Assembly: GCA_035550375.1 (NCBI GenBank) | Contig: DASZPH010000066.1 | Coordinates: 196,308-260,307, forward strand | Reading direction: 5' to 3' | Length of the DNA: 64,000 nt | Origin: DASSFG01 sp035550375 | Lineage (GTDB): Bacteria > Planctomycetota > Planctomycetia > Pirellulales > JAICIG01 | Shown here: positions 34,914 to 43,112 of the stretch, one piece after another | Numbering within the stretch: the stretch's first letter is position 1 | Layout of the letters: the number at the start of each line of letters is the position of its first letter | The notes under the pieces: generated by a model | Database searches by the model: none | What the model was told of the DNA's origin: nothing | What the model saw: only the letters and a program-made list of their open reading frames with translations | Program-made: the position numbers and the translations under genes

Positions 34914-36848
34914 ATGGAAACTTCTACGCCAGACACGACCGAACTTGAGTCCGACCGCGCCGGCGAATACGTGGTGGTTGCCCGGCGATATCGCCCGCAG
35001 ACCTTCGCCGAACTGGTAGGTCAACAGCATGTGGCGCAGGCGCTTGCCGCCGCCATCGCCTCGAACCGGGTGGGCCACGCCTATCTCTTCACGGGCGCCC
35101 GCGGCGTCGGCAAGACGTCTTCGGCCCGCATTCTGGCCAAAGCGCTCAACTGCGTGACCGGCCCCACTGCCACGCCTTGCAACGAGTGCGATATCTGCCG
35201 AAGCATCAGCACGGGCGACGACGTCGACGTGATGGAGATCGACGGCGCCAGCAACCGCGGCATCGACGAAATGCGGCAGCTTCGACAAAACGTCAACGTC
35301 CGTCCCAGCCGCGCGCGGTTCAAGATTTACATCATCGACGAAGTGCACATGCTCACCAAGGAGGCCTTCAACGCCTTGTTGAAGACCCTTGAGGAGCCGC
35401 CTGAGCACGTAAAATTCATCTTCTGCACGACCGAGCCGGAAAAAATCCCGGACACGATCCGTTCTCGCTGCCAGCGTTTTGATTTCGCGGGCATCCAGAC
35501 AAAATCGATCGCCGAACGGTTGCAGCAAATCGTCGAGGCGGAGGGGGGGGAGGCCGAGCCGGCGGCGTTGGAGACCATTGCCCGGAGAGCGGCCGGCTCG
35601 ATGCGAGACAGCCAGTCGTTGCTCGAGCAACTGCTCGCCTTCGGCGGCCGGAAGTTGACGCTCGACGACGTGCACAAGATGCTGGGAACGGCCGGCGATC
35701 GCCGGCTCGTGAGCCTCGCCGGCCACCTGGTGGCGCGCGACGCTGCGGCCGCTTTGAGCGATCTCGATCGGGCCCTGGCCGAGGGAGTCGACGTGGGGCC
35801 GCTGGTCGACCAGTTGCTGGGATACTTTCGCGACGTCATGGTCGCAGCGGCCGGCGGCCCGGCCGAATTGATGCTCTACAGCTCGCCGAGCGATCAGGAG
35901 GCGGTGGCGGCCGCCGGGCGGCAACTTGGCCTCGAAACCGTGCTGGCGATCATGCAGATTCTCGACCAGACGCTGGCGCGGCTGCGTTACAGCACGCACG
36001 GACGCATTCTGGCTGAGTTGGCCCTGCTGAGGATCTGCCGGCTGGAAAACCTCGAGTCGATCTCGAGCCTGATCGGGCAGTTGCGAGACGGCCTGCCGGC
36101 GTCGGCCGCCGGGGAAGCGAGGGCAGCCGGGCGACCGGCAGTCACCCCCCCTCCCAGCCTGGCCGCGGAGGCAAAAAAAAAACCGCTCGCCGAGAGCCTG
36201 AGTGAACCGTCGGGTTCCTCGAGTGTAAAAACTGCCTCGCCGCGAGCCGAATCGGAGGATGGCCTTCCCAGGCCGTCCACGGTTTCTGCTGAAGGGCCAG
36301 GAAGCCCGTCCTCTGGTGACGGGCTAGGAAGCCCATCCTCCGCATCGCTGTCGGGCCCGCCTCCGTCGCCAGTTTTAAGCGAACCAGCTTCTGTGGCGAT
36401 GGGCGACGATCCCACCTCGGAGCCAATCGCCTCCGCAGCTTATGCCACCGCGGACGCCGGGGAGATTTGGAGTCAAGTCCTTATCGAACTTGGAGATATG
36501 CTGGCCGAGATGGCCCGCTTTGCGTCGCAAGTAGCAATTCCTGCGCCTAACCGGCTGGTCGCCTCTTTCCCAGAAAAGTATACTTCATGTAAGACCTACT
36601 GCGAGCGTCCCGACAACGTCGCGAAACTCGAGCAGGCACTGGCACGTCGCACGGGAGGTCGGATGCGCGTCGAGTTCGGGCTGCTTCCCGCTGGGAGCGA
36701 TTCGACCGAAGCCAAGCCGGCGCCGCGGGCCGTCACGCCCCAGCAGAGGCTGCTGGAAAAAGCGGAGCATCCGCTGGTGCGGCGGGCGGTGGAGTTGTTC
36801 GGCGGATTCCCCGTGAAGGTCGAAGAACCGGACCGCTCGCGGGTTTAA
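34914..36848 (+). CDS. dnaX: DNA polymerase III subunits tau and gamma
   Basis: 644 residues from ATG 34914. AAA+ clamp-loader ATPase: RRYRPQTFAELVGQ, Walker A GARGVGKT at 61-68, zinc ligands Cys80, Cys89, Cys92 and Cys95, Walker B IIDEVHM and the SRC motif. Residues ~420-505 are a low-complexity linker, then the tau-specific C-terminal domain. The linker opens with a ten-A run (36173-36182) where transcriptional or translational slippage would give a ~430-residue gamma-like product. A repeat-derived insertion follows at 36254-36341. Followed by ybaB and recR, the conserved bacterial order. Confidence 0.94.
   Translation: METSTPDTTELESDRAGEYVVVARRYRPQTFAELVGQQHVAQALAAAIASNRVGHAYLFTGARGVGKTSSARILAKALNCVTGPTATPCNECDICRSISTGDDVDVMEIDGASNRGIDEMRQLRQNVNVRPSRARFKIYIIDEVHMLTKEAFNALLKTLEEPPEHVKFIFCTTEPEKIPDTIRSRCQRFDFAGIQTKSIAERLQQIVEAEGGEAEPAALETIARRAAGSMRDSQSLLEQLLAFGGRKLTLDDVHKMLGTAGDRRLVSLAGHLVARDAAAALSDLDRALAEGVDVGPLVDQLLGYFRDVMVAAAGGPAELMLYSSPSDQEAVAAAGRQLGLETVLAIMQILDQTLARLRYSTHGRILAELALLRICRLENLESISSLIGQLRDGLPASAAGEARAAGRPAVTPPPSLAAEAKKKPLAESLSEPSGSSSVKTASPRAESEDGLPRPSTVSAEGPGSPSSGDGLGSPSSASLSGPPPSPVLSEPASVAMGDDPTSEPIASAAYATADAGEIWSQVLIELGDMLAEMARFASQVAIPAPNRLVASFPEKYTSCKTYCERPDNVAKLEQALARRTGGRMRVEFGLLPAGSDSTEAKPAPRAVTPQQRLLEKAEHPLVRRAVELFGGFPVKVEEPDRSRV
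36173..36182 (+). promoter_or_regulatory. A10 slippery tract for tau/gamma production
   Basis: Ten consecutive A within dnaX (codons GCA AAA AAA AAA, residues 420-423). One added A gives TARREPE then TGA; one lost A gives NRSPRA then TGA. Either event stops translation within eight codons, at about 430 residues, close to the 431 residues of E. coli gamma. A weak GAACC/GGTTC hairpin follows 30 bases later. Thermus dnaX uses an A9 run for transcriptional slippage to the same end. Confidence 0.65.
36254..36341. repeat. Repeat insertion in the dnaX linker
   Basis: GGAGGATGGCCTTCC at 36254-36268 and its near-complement GGAAGCCCATCCTCC at 36327-36341 (one mismatch) bound an 88-bp block. Inside, GGAAGCCCGTCCTC recurs in direct orientation at 36300-36313. 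It is translated in frame as repeats of GLPRPS and GPGSPSSGDGLGSPSS. It looks like a small palindromic element domesticated as a protein linker. Confidence 0.6.
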
Positions 36849-36875
36849 GTCGCGGGCTTAAGAGGACAAGTTACG

Positions 36876-37271
36876 ATGTTGGGAGCACTCGGAAATCTCG
36901 GTTCGTTGATCAAGCAGGCCAAGCAACTCGAGAGTCGGCTGGCGGGCGTGGGCGAAGAGCTGCGCGCCAAACGGGCCACGGGCACGGCCGGGGGGGGCCT
37001 CGTAGAGCTGGAGGTCAACGGCCTGGAAGAGGTCATTCGATGCAAGATTGATCCGAGCCTCTTGGCGGGCGGAGATCGCGAGCTGCTGGAAGATCTGGTC
37101 TGTGCCGCCGCCAACCAGGCCATCGGCAAGGCCAAGCAACTGCACGCAGAGGCGATGCGAAACCTGGCCGGCGGAATGGGTCTGCCGGGCCTCGACGACG
37201 CCCTGGCGAACCTCGGCCGCCCGCACGGTCGCCCCGGCCCTCTCTCCGAAGGAGAGGGAGATGAAGGATGA
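36876..37271 (+). CDS. ybaB: YbaB/EbfC family nucleoid-associated protein
   Basis: 131 residues. Helix-rich YbaB core (LGNLGSLIKQAKQLESRLAGVGEELRAK ... ELEVNGLEEVIRCKIDPSLL), which forms a dimer that binds DNA without strong sequence preference. It sits between dnaX and recR, the conserved placement for this gene. The C-terminal ~20 residues (GRPHGRPGPLSEGEGDEG) are encoded by a CTCTCC/GGAGAG palindrome of the same kind found in the Mod fragment, so the tail is repeat-derived and the original stop has probably been replaced. Confidence 0.88.
   Translation: MLGALGNLGSLIKQAKQLESRLAGVGEELRAKRATGTAGGGLVELEVNGLEEVIRCKIDPSLLAGGDRELLEDLVCAAANQAIGKAKQLHAEAMRNLAGGMGLPGLDDALANLGRPHGRPGPLSEGEGDEG
37238..37260. 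repeat. CTCTCC/GGAGAG palindrome at the 3' end of ybaB
   Basis: Arms 37242-37247 and 37251-37256 around gaa, flanked by cc and gg that extend the CCCTCTCC...GGAGAGGG family seen at 10269-10289. Coding in frame for PLSEGEGDEG. Confidence 0.6.
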
Positions 37272-37277
37272 AGTATC

Positions 37278-37877
37278 GTGACGCTGCTCACGGAATCGGT
37301 CACGAAGCTGGTTGACGAGTTCGCCAAGCTGCCCGGCATCGGAAAGAAATCGGCCGAGCGGCTGGCGTACCACGTGCTGAGGGTGCACAAGACGGAAGCG
37401 CTGGCCCTGGCCGACGCGATCCGCAACGTCAAGGAGAACGTGCGGTACTGCCGCATCTGCTACAATCTGGCCGAAGGCGACGAGTGCGCCTTGTGCCGCG
37501 ATCCACGGCGAGATCGCACGCTCTTGTGCGTCGTGGAGCAGCCGAGAGACCTGATGGCCCTGGAGCAGGCGGGAACCTATCGAGGCCTGTACCACGTGCT
37601 GCTGGGGCGCATCGCGCCCCTGGAAGGCATCGGCCCCGATCAGCTCACCATCGGCGCTTTGGTCGAGCGAGTGCGCGGCGGCCAGTGGCGCGAGATCATC
37701 ATGGGAACGAACCCGACGCTGGAAGGCGACGGCACGGCGCTGTTTATCGCCAACCAGTTGCAGGACCTGCCGGTCCAGATCACCCGCCTGGCTCGCGGGA
37801 TCACGACAGGCAGCGTGCTAGAGTTTGCAAATAAGGAGATTCTGGCCGACGCGTTAGCCGGACGGCAGAAATTTTAG
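37278..37877 (+). CDS. recR: Recombination mediator protein RecR
   Basis: 199 residues from GTG 37278. Complete RecR: helix-hairpin-helix FAKLPGIGKKSAERLAYHVL, zinc finger CRICYNLAEGDECALCRD, TOPRIM domain beginning LLCVVEQPRDLMALE with the acidic EGIGPDQL segment, and the Walker-B-like C-terminus. With RecF and RecO it loads RecA on SSB-coated gaps. Six bases after ybaB; the dnaX-ybaB-recR trio is a conserved operon. Confidence 0.95.
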   Translation: MTLLTESVTKLVDEFAKLPGIGKKSAERLAYHVLRVHKTEALALADAIRNVKENVRYCRICYNLAEGDECALCRDPRRDRTLLCVVEQPRDLMALEQAGTYRGLYHVLLGRIAPLEGIGPDQLTIGALVERVRGGQWREIIMGTNPTLEGDGTALFIANQLQDLPVQITRLARGITTGSVLEFANKEILADALAGRQKF

Positions 37878-37886
37878 AGACACGCT

Positions 37887-39686
37887 ATGCGACTATCATT
37901 CGGCCAAGAAATGAAGATGGTCCAGCAGCAGAAGCTGGCCCCGCGAATGATCCAGTCGATGGAGATCCTGCAACTGCCGATCATGGCCTTGGAGGAGCGC
38001 ATCGAACAGGAAATCGCCGAAAACCCCTGCCTGGAACGGGCCGATTCCGACCCCGACCTGCCCGACGAACAGATCGAACAGGTGAACCCCGACGCTCCGA
38101 CCGCCGAAGAGAAAGAGCTGGTGGTCGATGAAACGAAGAACAACGAGGACGATTTCGAGCGTCTGCTGAATCTGGACGAAGAGTGGCCCGACACGTTCGA
38201 AGAACGTCCCAGGCCGAGCAGCACGCGGCTGGCTGAGGAGAGCGATCGCAAACACGACGCCATGGCCAACATGGTCTCCCGGCCGCAGTCTCTGCACGAC
38301 TACTTGTGCGACCAGTTGGGATGGTTCGATCTCGACGAGCGGACGCGGGCGATGTGCGAGCGCATCATCTATAGTCTCGACTCGAACGGCTACCTTCCGG
38401 TGCGGCTGGAAGAACTGATCGACCCCACCGCCGGACCGGAGGATCTAGAGGTCGCCAAGCGCGCGCTGACGGTCATTCACAAGCTCGATCCGCCGGGGGT
38501 CGGAGCCCGCGACTTGCGGGAATGCCTCCTGTTGCAGCTCATGCCGGGGATCCACTGCTACGAGCAGTTGCGGACCTTGATCTCCAGTCATCTTGAGGAT
38601 CTGGAACACAACCGCTTGCCGGTGATCGAGCGCCGCACGGGTTATTCGATGGAGCTGATCCAGGAGACCCTGGGCGAGCTGCGGAAGCTCAATCCCAAGC
38701 CGGGCGCTGTCTTCGGCGACGTCCACGCGCCGACCGTCACGCCCGACGTTTTCCTGGAGGTGGGCGACGACGGCAGCTACAAGGTCTTTCTCGAAGACGG
38801 CCGGACGCCGACGCTGTTCGTCAGTCCCTATTACCGCAAGCTTTTACAGCAGGGAAAGGCCACCGATGCTGAGCGCGAATGGATCAAGCGCAAGCTCAAC
38901 AGCGCGCAGTGGTTGATCGATTCCATCGAGCAGCGCCGTAACACGCTGACGCGCGTGGCCCAGGCCATCGTCGACCACCAGACGGCCTTTCTGAGCAAGG
39001 GTCCCGAGCACATCGAGCCGCTGAAGATGCAGCAGATCGCCGACAAGGTCGGCGTTCACGTGACAACCGTCAGCCGCGCCGTGGACGACAAGTGGATTCA
39101 AACGCCGCGGGGAATCTTTCCGCTGAAGCGGTTCTTCGGAGGCGGCACGGTCAGTGCGTCAGGAGAAGAAGTCGCCTGGGACACGGTCCGCCTCAAACTG
39201 CAGGAGATCGTCGATCACGAGGACAAGCAGAACCCGTTCAGCGACGACGAGTTGGTCAAGGAGCTGGCCAAGCACGGCCTGACGGTGGCTCGCCGCACGG
39301 TGACCAAGTACCGCAAGGCGATGAATATTCCCAGCTCGCGCCAGCGCCGCGACTGGACCATCGGGGCCGATCAAGCCGGGCCGTCCGCGGATTCGGCGCC
39401 CGAAGCGGAAGAACTCGACCTGTCGCCGGCCTCCCCGATCTCGGCGCCCGAAACAGCAGCGGCCCGCCCGGGAGCATTGGAAGCTCGGCCTTTGGGAAAC
39501 GGGGAATCGGGAGCGATCGGATCCGAAGCGTTTCAGTCGGAAGCACCGGCGTCCCAGCAACCAGCATCCCAGCAACCGGCGGCCAGCGGCCTGGACGACA
39601 TCGCGCGCGGTGTCGGCGGGGCAAACCTGCACTCCACGCCGGTCGTCCTACCGCCGACCGACCTACGGCCGACCGATTCCCTCTAG
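37887..39686 (+). CDS. rpoN: RNA polymerase sigma-54 factor
   Basis: 599 residues, nine bases after recR. Region I starts MRLSFGQEMKMVQQQKLAPRM, the core-binding and HTH regions follow, and the RpoN box ARRTVTKYRK is at 468-477. The protein normally ends shortly after this box, but here about 115 more residues follow, rich in A, P, E, S and Q (residues 485-599), with no predicted fold. Sigma-54 directs transcription from -24/-12 promoters activated by bacterial enhancer-binding proteins; none is encoded next to it. I found no convincing -24/-12 site in the window. Confidence 0.94.
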   Translation: MRLSFGQEMKMVQQQKLAPRMIQSMEILQLPIMALEERIEQEIAENPCLERADSDPDLPDEQIEQVNPDAPTAEEKELVVDETKNNEDDFERLLNLDEEWPDTFEERPRPSSTRLAEESDRKHDAMANMVSRPQSLHDYLCDQLGWFDLDERTRAMCERIIYSLDSNGYLPVRLEELIDPTAGPEDLEVAKRALTVIHKLDPPGVGARDLRECLLLQLMPGIHCYEQLRTLISSHLEDLEHNRLPVIERRTGYSMELIQETLGELRKLNPKPGAVFGDVHAPTVTPDVFLEVGDDGSYKVFLEDGRTPTLFVSPYYRKLLQQGKATDAEREWIKRKLNSAQWLIDSIEQRRNTLTRVAQAIVDHQTAFLSKGPEHIEPLKMQQIADKVGVHVTTVSRAVDDKWIQTPRGIFPLKRFFGGGTVSASGEEVAWDTVRLKLQEIVDHEDKQNPFSDDELVKELAKHGLTVARRTVTKYRKAMNIPSSRQRRDWTIGADQAGPSADSAPEAEELDLSPASPISAPETAAARPGALEARPLGNGESGAIGSEAFQSEAPASQQPASQQPAASGLDDIARGVGGANLHSTPVVLPPTDLRPTDSL

Positions 39687-39750
39687 CCGTCCTTCAAGCA
39701 TCTTTGGCTTTGCCAGATGCGGGCTGCGAGAGCCTTCCTTTGCGTTTGGC

Positions 39751-40758
39751 ATGACGAGAAAAAACGACCAGATCTTGCGCGCCGGGCCGCTGCACACCCA
39801 GCGAACCTTGACGGCCTTTTTGCGAGAGCAGTTGCCGGGACGCTCCTGGTCGGACGTACGGCGGCTGATCAGCTCACGGCAGGTCATGATCGACGGCAAT
39901 CTCTGTCTCGACGGCGGCCGCCGGCTGCGCGGCACCGAGGTGGTCAAGCTGCTCGCTCATCCGACCGCCCCGCCGCCGCGAGAAGAGGACGTCCGCATCC
40001 TCTACCTCGACCCGCACCTGGTCGTCGTCGAAAAACCCCCGCGGATGACGTCGGTGCGGCACGCGGAAGAGCAGGGCTGGTCGTCGCGGCGAAAACAGAT
40101 TCAGCCGACGCTCGAAGACGTCCTCCCCCGCGCGATCGCCCGCAAACTAAGCCGGGGCGCGCGAGGCCGGCGCGGCGCGCCGCCGGGCAAGCTGCACCCC
40201 GTCAAACCGGTTCATCGACTCGACCGCGACACCAGCGGTATCATGGTCTTCGCACGAACGAAAGCCGCCGAGCAGCGCCTGGTTCAACAGTTTCGGCGGC
40301 ACACGACCGAGCGGCGCTACCTGGCGATCGCCCAGGGTCGCGTGACGCCGCAAACCGTAGACTCGAACCTCGTGCGCGACCGGGGTGATGGGCGACGCGG
40401 CAGCACGACCGTCGCGGACGCAGGAAAGCGTGCGATAACGCACATCAAGCCAATCGAGCAGTTCCAGCGGTATACGCTTCTCGAATGCCGGCTCGAAACG
40501 GGGCGTACCCATCAGATCCGGATCCACCTGGCGGAACTCGGACATCCGGTTTGCGGGGAGACCATTTATCACAAGCCTCTGAACGGCCCGGCGCAGGCCG
40601 ACGTCAGCGGGGCACCCAGGCTTGCGCTGCACGCGACGGAGCTTCAATTCGACCACCCCATCACGAGCGAGCGGCTTCGCTTTCATTCGCCGCTCCCACA
40701 CGATCTGGCGGCGTTTCTCGATCGGCTGCGGCAAGAGGGGCCAGATCGAGGAGCGTAG
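39751..40758 (+). CDS. RluA family rRNA/tRNA pseudouridine synthase
   Basis: 335 residues from ATG 39751 (MTRKNDQILRAGPLHTQRTL). N-terminal S4 RNA-binding region (TLTAFLREQLPGRSWSDVRRLISSRQVMIDGN), catalytic motif HRLDRDTSGIMVFARTK with Asp in RLD, and the later RYLAIAQGRV and GRTHQIRIHL motifs. A basic insertion (SRGARGRRGAPPGK) precedes the catalytic motif. The subfamily (RluA, C or D) cannot be fixed from sequence alone. Follows rpoN at 64 bases. Confidence 0.9.
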   Translation: MTRKNDQILRAGPLHTQRTLTAFLREQLPGRSWSDVRRLISSRQVMIDGNLCLDGGRRLRGTEVVKLLAHPTAPPPREEDVRILYLDPHLVVVEKPPRMTSVRHAEEQGWSSRRKQIQPTLEDVLPRAIARKLSRGARGRRGAPPGKLHPVKPVHRLDRDTSGIMVFARTKAAEQRLVQQFRRHTTERRYLAIAQGRVTPQTVDSNLVRDRGDGRRGSTTVADAGKRAITHIKPIEQFQRYTLLECRLETGRTHQIRIHLAELGHPVCGETIYHKPLNGPAQADVSGAPRLALHATELQFDHPITSERLRFHSPLPHDLAAFLDRLRQEGPDRGA

Positions 40759-40790
40759 ATGTTGCCGAAGAGGCCCGATCCATCGGCTGA

Positions 40791-40906
40791 CCCGGACTAC
40801 TTCACCGGCCGACACAAACCCGAAGCGAGGGACTCCAAGCGACTTCCCTCGCTTACCGCTTCGGGTTGTCAGAGTACGCCGAAATCGTGGGCCGGTGAAC
40901 ATCCGA
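40791..40906. repeat. Copy of the CCCGGATTATTCACC-type nested palindrome
   Basis: Outer arms 40791-40810 (CCCGGACTACTTCACCGGCC) and 40890-40906 (ggccggtgaacatccga), inner arms AACCCGAAGCGAGGGA at 40817-40832 and TCCCTCGC...GCTTCGGGTT at 40845-40867. Same nested organisation as 48630-48767. It fills most of the gap between rluA and the S49 peptidase; the rest of 40907-41172 has no gene I can support. Confidence 0.7.
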
Positions 40907-41062
40907 ACCAAACGGCCGGACAGCACAATCGATGCGATTTGCGCGTTCGGTGCGCCTACCGGGCACGGGAAACTAAACTCCCTTTTCGCCGTTTCATGGC
41001 TTGACATGGCCGGCGCCCACTTTCAGAATGCTACCGGTGACTGGAGTTTACTCCGGTTGCCG

Positions 41063-41101
41063 GCCCTTCCAGGTACCTGCCCCGCCTGCGAAGGGCTTTT
41101 T
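41063..41101 (+). terminator. Rho-independent terminator-like hairpin
   Basis: GCCCTTC at 41063-41069 pairs with GAAGGGC at 41090-41096 and is followed by TTTTT. The loop contains a second AGGT/ACCT pair. Orientation is correct for plus-strand transcripts from rluA. The intervening distance (300 bases) includes the nested palindrome. Confidence 0.5.
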
Positions 41102-41172
41102 CATGCGCGGTGTCGGTGAGAGGTCTTGGGTCGTCCGACCGCCAATAGAGCGGTTCTGTTCAGGCCGGTTCC

Positions 41173-42225
41173 CTATCTTCCGCTCCAGCGCTCGAGCGTT
41201 GGGTCGGGCTGCCAGAGATAGAGAAACGTCGGCAGGCGGCTACGCTCGAACCCCGGCAGGCTTAGAGGAAGCGCGCTTCCCTGTAGGGGCACATTCGGAG
41301 TGATAGCGTAGGGAGAGCGAGCCCGGTCGATGCGGCGGTGCAGCAGCACCACGCGCGCCGCCGGCCGGCCGGCTGCCTGCCGGGTTGCCGCCACCGCGTC
41401 GTCGAGATAGCCGATCGCGTCGATCAGCCGGCGCTCAAGCGCCTGGGTGGCGGTGAACACGCGGCCGTCAAAATCCTCCGCATGCCGGGGATCGTGCGCG
41501 GGACGCGCTTGCTCGACCGCGTCGCGAAAACGGTTGTGAAACTCGTCGGCCATCGTCTGCAGCATGGCACGCACTTCGTCGGGCTGCCGGCGGATGGGCG
41601 AGCCCATGTCGATCTTGTCGCCAGCCTTGATCGGCACCCCCAGGACGTTGAACTGGGCCAAGGCGTCTTCCATGTTGTAGAGGTTCAGGATCACTCCGAT
41701 GCCGCCCGTCACGCTCGTGGGGTGGGCCACGATCTGGTCGGCCGCGGTGGCCAGGTAATAGGCGCCGCCGGCCCCCATGTCGAGCAGGCACGCCACCACG
41801 GGCAGGCCGGTCCGCTGCTTGAAGGCGAACAGGTCGCGTCGCATGATGTCGCAGGCGGTCACCCCTCCTCCCGGGCTGTTGATTCTCAGCACGACGCCTC
41901 GATAGCAGCGATTGGCGGCGATGTGATCGAGTTTCTCCCGAAACAGGGCCACCGGGTTTTCGCCGAAGGAAGACAGGCCCGTGAAATCGCTGTTCAGCAG
42001 CAAGCCGTCGACGTCGACCAGCCCGATTCGATCGCCGCTGGCCGGGTCGCCCGCCATGACCGTGAACTCGGCCAGCGGGCCGTTGTCGATCATGGGGGGC
42101 ATGGTGGTTGTCACGTGGCTTTCGGTGACGGCCCGCATCGGCATTTTGCAGCCGCCGAGGAGCAAGACGATTGCCACGAAAACAGGGAGTTGCCTCGCCA
42201 CCGCGTTGCTCCGCCGAAGCCGCAA
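41173..42225 (-). CDS. S49 (SppA-like) peptidase homologue lacking the serine nucleophile
   Basis: 350-residue lipoprotein (LLLGGC, Cys26) with the ClpP-like fold of signal peptide peptidase A: GVVLRINSPGGGVTACDIM, LDMGAGGAYYLATAADQIVAHPTSVTGGIGVI. In Bacillus SppA the nucleophile Ser lies in MAASGGYY; here the aligned positions read MGAGGAYY, with no Ser. The general-base Lys position appears kept as Lys199 in IKAGDKIDMG. It may be an inactive chaperone-like or scaffold member. Transcribed minus, with the next gene upstream an HExxH protein. Confidence 0.82.
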   Translation of the reverse strand: MRLRRSNAVARQLPVFVAIVLLLGGCKMPMRAVTESHVTTTMPPMIDNGPLAEFTVMAGDPASGDRIGLVDVDGLLLNSDFTGLSSFGENPVALFREKLDHIAANRCYRGVVLRINSPGGGVTACDIMRRDLFAFKQRTGLPVVACLLDMGAGGAYYLATAADQIVAHPTSVTGGIGVILNLYNMEDALAQFNVLGVPIKAGDKIDMGSPIRRQPDEVRAMLQTMADEFHNRFRDAVEQARPAHDPRHAEDFDGRVFTATQALERRLIDAIGYLDDAVAATRQAAGRPAARVVLLHRRIDRARSPYAITPNVPLQGSALPLSLPGFERSRLPTFLYLWQPDPTLERWSGR

Positions 42226-42380
42226 GAGAAGGTTATGCCGTCTTTCTCTTGTCTATCGGATGTACGGCCGGTCAGGGCCCCGCGAAGGCGGTAAGGGTCA
42301 GATCGTAGCGGTTATGCCGACAATGCCGATTCGGGCGTTTCGCGGCAAAACGGCCGGGTCGCGCTGCGTCGTGCTACGGG

Positions 42381-43007
42381 TCAAGCCGCGCCGGTTTCGG
42401 CGGGAATGAGCCGGGGGGTGGCGATTTGCACCCCGTAGATCGGCCCGTACAGTTCCCGCAGTTCGGCGAAACTGTGATGCAGGAAAACAAACGTGTCGAG
42501 CGGCGGATCGAGATCGAGCCAGCGGCGCGACAATTCGTGCATCGACGAGTGAAACTCGTTTTCGCTCCGCCCGTGGGCGTAGCAGCGGCCGTCCATCCGC
42601 CGCACGTCGCCGTTGAACTGGGGCGAAATGTGCCACAACTCGTGAACCACCGTCGCCAGCTTCTCTTCAAACGATTGGTTCAAAAAACGGGGCAGGTAGA
42701 AGCTCAGCAGGTAGAGCATCTCCAGCCCCTCGGAATTGTACAGCCGCTGGATCGTCCAGCGTCGGCCGTGGCGTCGCGTGTGCAGACGGCCGTCCTCGAA
42801 TCTTAGGGGGGTCAGGCTCGCTTGCAGCCCGTAAGGGCCGGGCCGGCGCACCTGGCAGTAGCGGATGAGAACGCGGCTCATGTCGATGTGCCGCAGTTCC
42901 TCCAGACGCCGGCAGAGGTCAAAGCACAGCCGCCCCGCGTGAAACGTGAAGTCAAACCCTCCCAGTTCCGGACCGCGGTCGCGTAAACGTTCTGGCGCCA
43001 TGCACAT
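42381..43007 (-). CDS. Putative metallopeptidase-like protein (HExxH)
   Basis: 208 residues. Contains VVHELWHISPQF (HExxH), then HGRSENEFHSSMHEL, giving further His and Glu residues that could complete a zinc site. The N-terminal part (ELGGFDFTFHAGRLCFDLC) is not diagnostic. No signal peptide, so it may be cytoplasmic. The nearest description is a planctomycete 'putative metallopeptidase' family; function not known. Separated from the S49 gene by 155 bases. Confidence 0.7.
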   Translation of the reverse strand: MCMAPERLRDRGPELGGFDFTFHAGRLCFDLCRRLEELRHIDMSRVLIRYCQVRRPGPYGLQASLTPLRFEDGRLHTRRHGRRWTIQRLYNSEGLEMLYLLSFYLPRFLNQSFEEKLATVVHELWHISPQFNGDVRRMDGRCYAHGRSENEFHSSMHELSRRWLDLDPPLDTFVFLHHSFAELRELYGPIYGVQIATPRLIPAETGAA

Positions 43008-43112
43008 ATCCCTTGTGCTCGAAAGTCAGATGGCGCCGAGTCTAAGCGACGGAGAACCCCGCGGCAAGCGCGGGGGCCGGCGTTTCGGCAGACGCCCGCA
43101 CCACAGCGCTTC

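Noticed and set aside
36540..36700. Sigma-54 -24/-12 promoters associated with rpoN
   Set aside because: TGGCACG-like matches at 36644 and elsewhere lack the TTGC element at the right spacing.
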